Shown: piece by piece, positions 33,457 to 34,237 of the stretch
Position numbering within the stretch: the stretch's first letter is position 1
Layout: every line of letters starts with the position of its first letter
NCBI GenBank assembly: GCA_031264075.1
Contig: JAISEO010000040.1
Location: 1-34,237 of the forward strand
Direction: 5' to 3'
Length of the DNA stretch: 34,237 nucleotides
From: Coriobacteriales bacterium
GTDB lineage: Bacteria > Actinomycetota > Coriobacteriia > Coriobacteriales > UBA8131
The notes under the pieces: generated by a model
Told to the model about the DNA's origin: nothing
Seen by the model: only the letters and a program-made list of their open reading frames with translations
Database searches by the model: none
Program-made: the position numbers and the translations under genes

Positions 33457-33843
33457 ATGAAAGCCAGGATGGTCCATGAGAATATTCACGTGCTCGACCT
33501 TGAGAAGTCGCTCGCCTTTTATCGGGATGGCCTGGGCCTTAGTGAGTTCCGTCGGGTCGAGCCCGACGATGGGAGCTGGTGTATAGTCTTTATCGGCAAC
33601 AGCGCCTCGGCCTTTGAGCTGGAGCTTACGTGGAACAGAGGGCGCACCGAGCCGTATAACAACGGCGGGGAAGACACCCATCTCGCCTTTGAGGTCGAGG
33701 ATATCGATGAGGCGCACAAACTCCACGCCGCAATGGACTGCATCGCGTATGAGAACCGCGACATGGGCATCTACTTCATCACCGACCCAGATGGCTGCTG
33801 GCTGGAGATTCTCCCTCAGCGCGAGACCAGCGGTGGGGTCTGA
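33457..33843 (+). CDS. Glyoxalase I / VOC-family metalloenzyme (lactoylglutathione lyase-like)
   Basis: A 128-residue protein with two beta-alpha-beta-beta-beta modules. GGGAGG lies six bases before the ATG at 33457. By alignment from memory with E. coli glyoxalase I, the four metal ligands are His7 (VHENIHVLD), Glu56 (ELELTWN), His75 (GEDTHLAFEV) and Glu117 (GCWLEIL). Segments SLAFYRDGLGL and ITDPDGCWLEI are typical. The likely reaction is detoxification of methylglyoxal adducts, although the thiol used by this organism is not known. It is the only gene with a clear function on the plus strand and is transcribed away from the ribosomal operon. Confidence 0.88.
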   Translation: MKARMVHENIHVLDLEKSLAFYRDGLGLSEFRRVEPDDGSWCIVFIGNSASAFELELTWNRGRTEPYNNGGEDTHLAFEVEDIDEAHKLHAAMDCIAYENRDMGIYFITDPDGCWLEILPQRETSGGV

Positions 33844-33884
33844 GCGGAATCGTTGCGTGCATCCTCTCCCAAGCCCACCAAACG

Positions 33885-34237
33885 CTACTCCAACAGGTCC
33901 GTCTCACTCAGAATAGCTTCAACACTCGCCGTCAACAGTTCTCTGAAGTTGATGTCCACGTGCCTCGCAAGCGGCATCACCGCTACCGTCCTGCCCTGCC
34001 AGCTCAGCATGAGGTCGCCCTCACGGTCTGCTATACGAGGCTTGATGGTCACGTAGAAGTCATCGCCCTCAAAGATATCCACGTCGGGAGGAATACGGAA
34101 CTCCGCAAGTCCGTCTTTAAGCACAAGCCTCCTGCGACAGATGAGTTCGGTAAGCTCCCTGGTTTTGAGCTTTGGGGCACCGGACTGAAGTGCAGTTGCT
34201 CCGGAGTGCTGGGTATTGCCCTGCAGTATGCCGGCCT
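33885..34237 (-). CDS. Unidentified protein, C-terminal part (5' end outside window)
   Basis: The frame is open from the right window edge to a stop at 33885, with 117 codons visible and no ATG, so the gene probably begins beyond the window. A GTG at 34124 preceded by AGGAGG at three bases is an internal alternative that would give 79 residues. The visible part is Gln/Gly/Ala-rich at first (ILQGNTQHSG), then KLKTRELTELICRRRL, and ends with a compact beta-rich domain (FEGDDFYVTIKPRIADREG, GRTVAVMPLARHVDINFREL). Family not recognised. It converges on the VOC gene with 41 bases between the stops. Confidence 0.6.
   Translation of the reverse strand, partial: AGILQGNTQHSGATALQSGAPKLKTRELTELICRRRLVLKDGLAEFRIPPDVDIFEGDDFYVTIKPRIADREGDLMLSWQGRTVAVMPLARHVDINFRELLTASVEAILSETDLLE

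Overview
The window looks like a chromosomal segment of a GC-rich, Gram-positive-type (monoderm) actinobacterium; class Coriobacteriia is the best guess. This rests on ribosomal-protein style (a four-cysteine S14, L24 with a C-terminal zinc ribbon, adenylate kinase with a four-Cys lid) and on a type IV pilus set that has PilM/N/O but no PilP or secretin PilQ. The taxonomic call is inference. Almost every gene is on the minus strand, so transcription runs right to left.

Right part (32.8 kb down to 18.1 kb): one long translation operon. A near-consensus promoter at 32770-32798 precedes rpsL, rpsG, fusA, rpsJ, rplC, rplD, rplW, rplB, rpsS, rplV, rpsC, rplP, rpmC, rpsQ, rplN, rplX, rplE, rpsZ (type-Z S14), rpsH, rplF, rplR, rpsE, rpmD, rplO, secY and adk. 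The str, S10 and spc operons are fused directly: fusA overlaps rpsJ by one base and there is no tuf between them. map and infA do not follow adk. Upstream of the promoter are an AT-rich fragmented gene, a glyoxalase-type (VOC) gene on the plus strand and an unidentified partial gene.

Centre (18.0 to 15.7 kb): the most interesting locus. Two type IV prepilin genes face away from each other around a serine recombinase gene. The first 159 bp of their conserved parts form an inverted repeat (154/159 identical, with a perfect 37-bp stretch at the start). Only the left prepilin has a promoter, a Shine-Dalgarno sequence and an ATG, and all three lie inside the segment bounded by the repeats. The right copy has none of them and has an in-frame stop just before the repeat. 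Inverting about 1.02 kb would move promoter, ribosome site and start codon in frame onto the right pilin. This reads as a phase-variable major-pilin switch that carries its own invertase.

Left part (15.6 kb to 3.1 kb): type IV pilus machinery. A membrane-anchored beta-solenoid-like protein has its own promoter. It is followed by an operon pilC, pilM, pilN, pilO, pilB, pilT, a prepilin carrying a large glycine-rich domain, and a PilX/GspK-like protein whose C-terminal domain is homologous to that of the beta-solenoid protein. The presence of PilT suggests a retractable pilus. No prepilin peptidase is in the window.

Far left (3.1 kb to 1): an AT-rich two-gene module with a DUF4160-type protein, a site-2 protease (RseP/M50 family), and a proline-rich single-pass membrane protein with TPR-like repeats that runs off the window.
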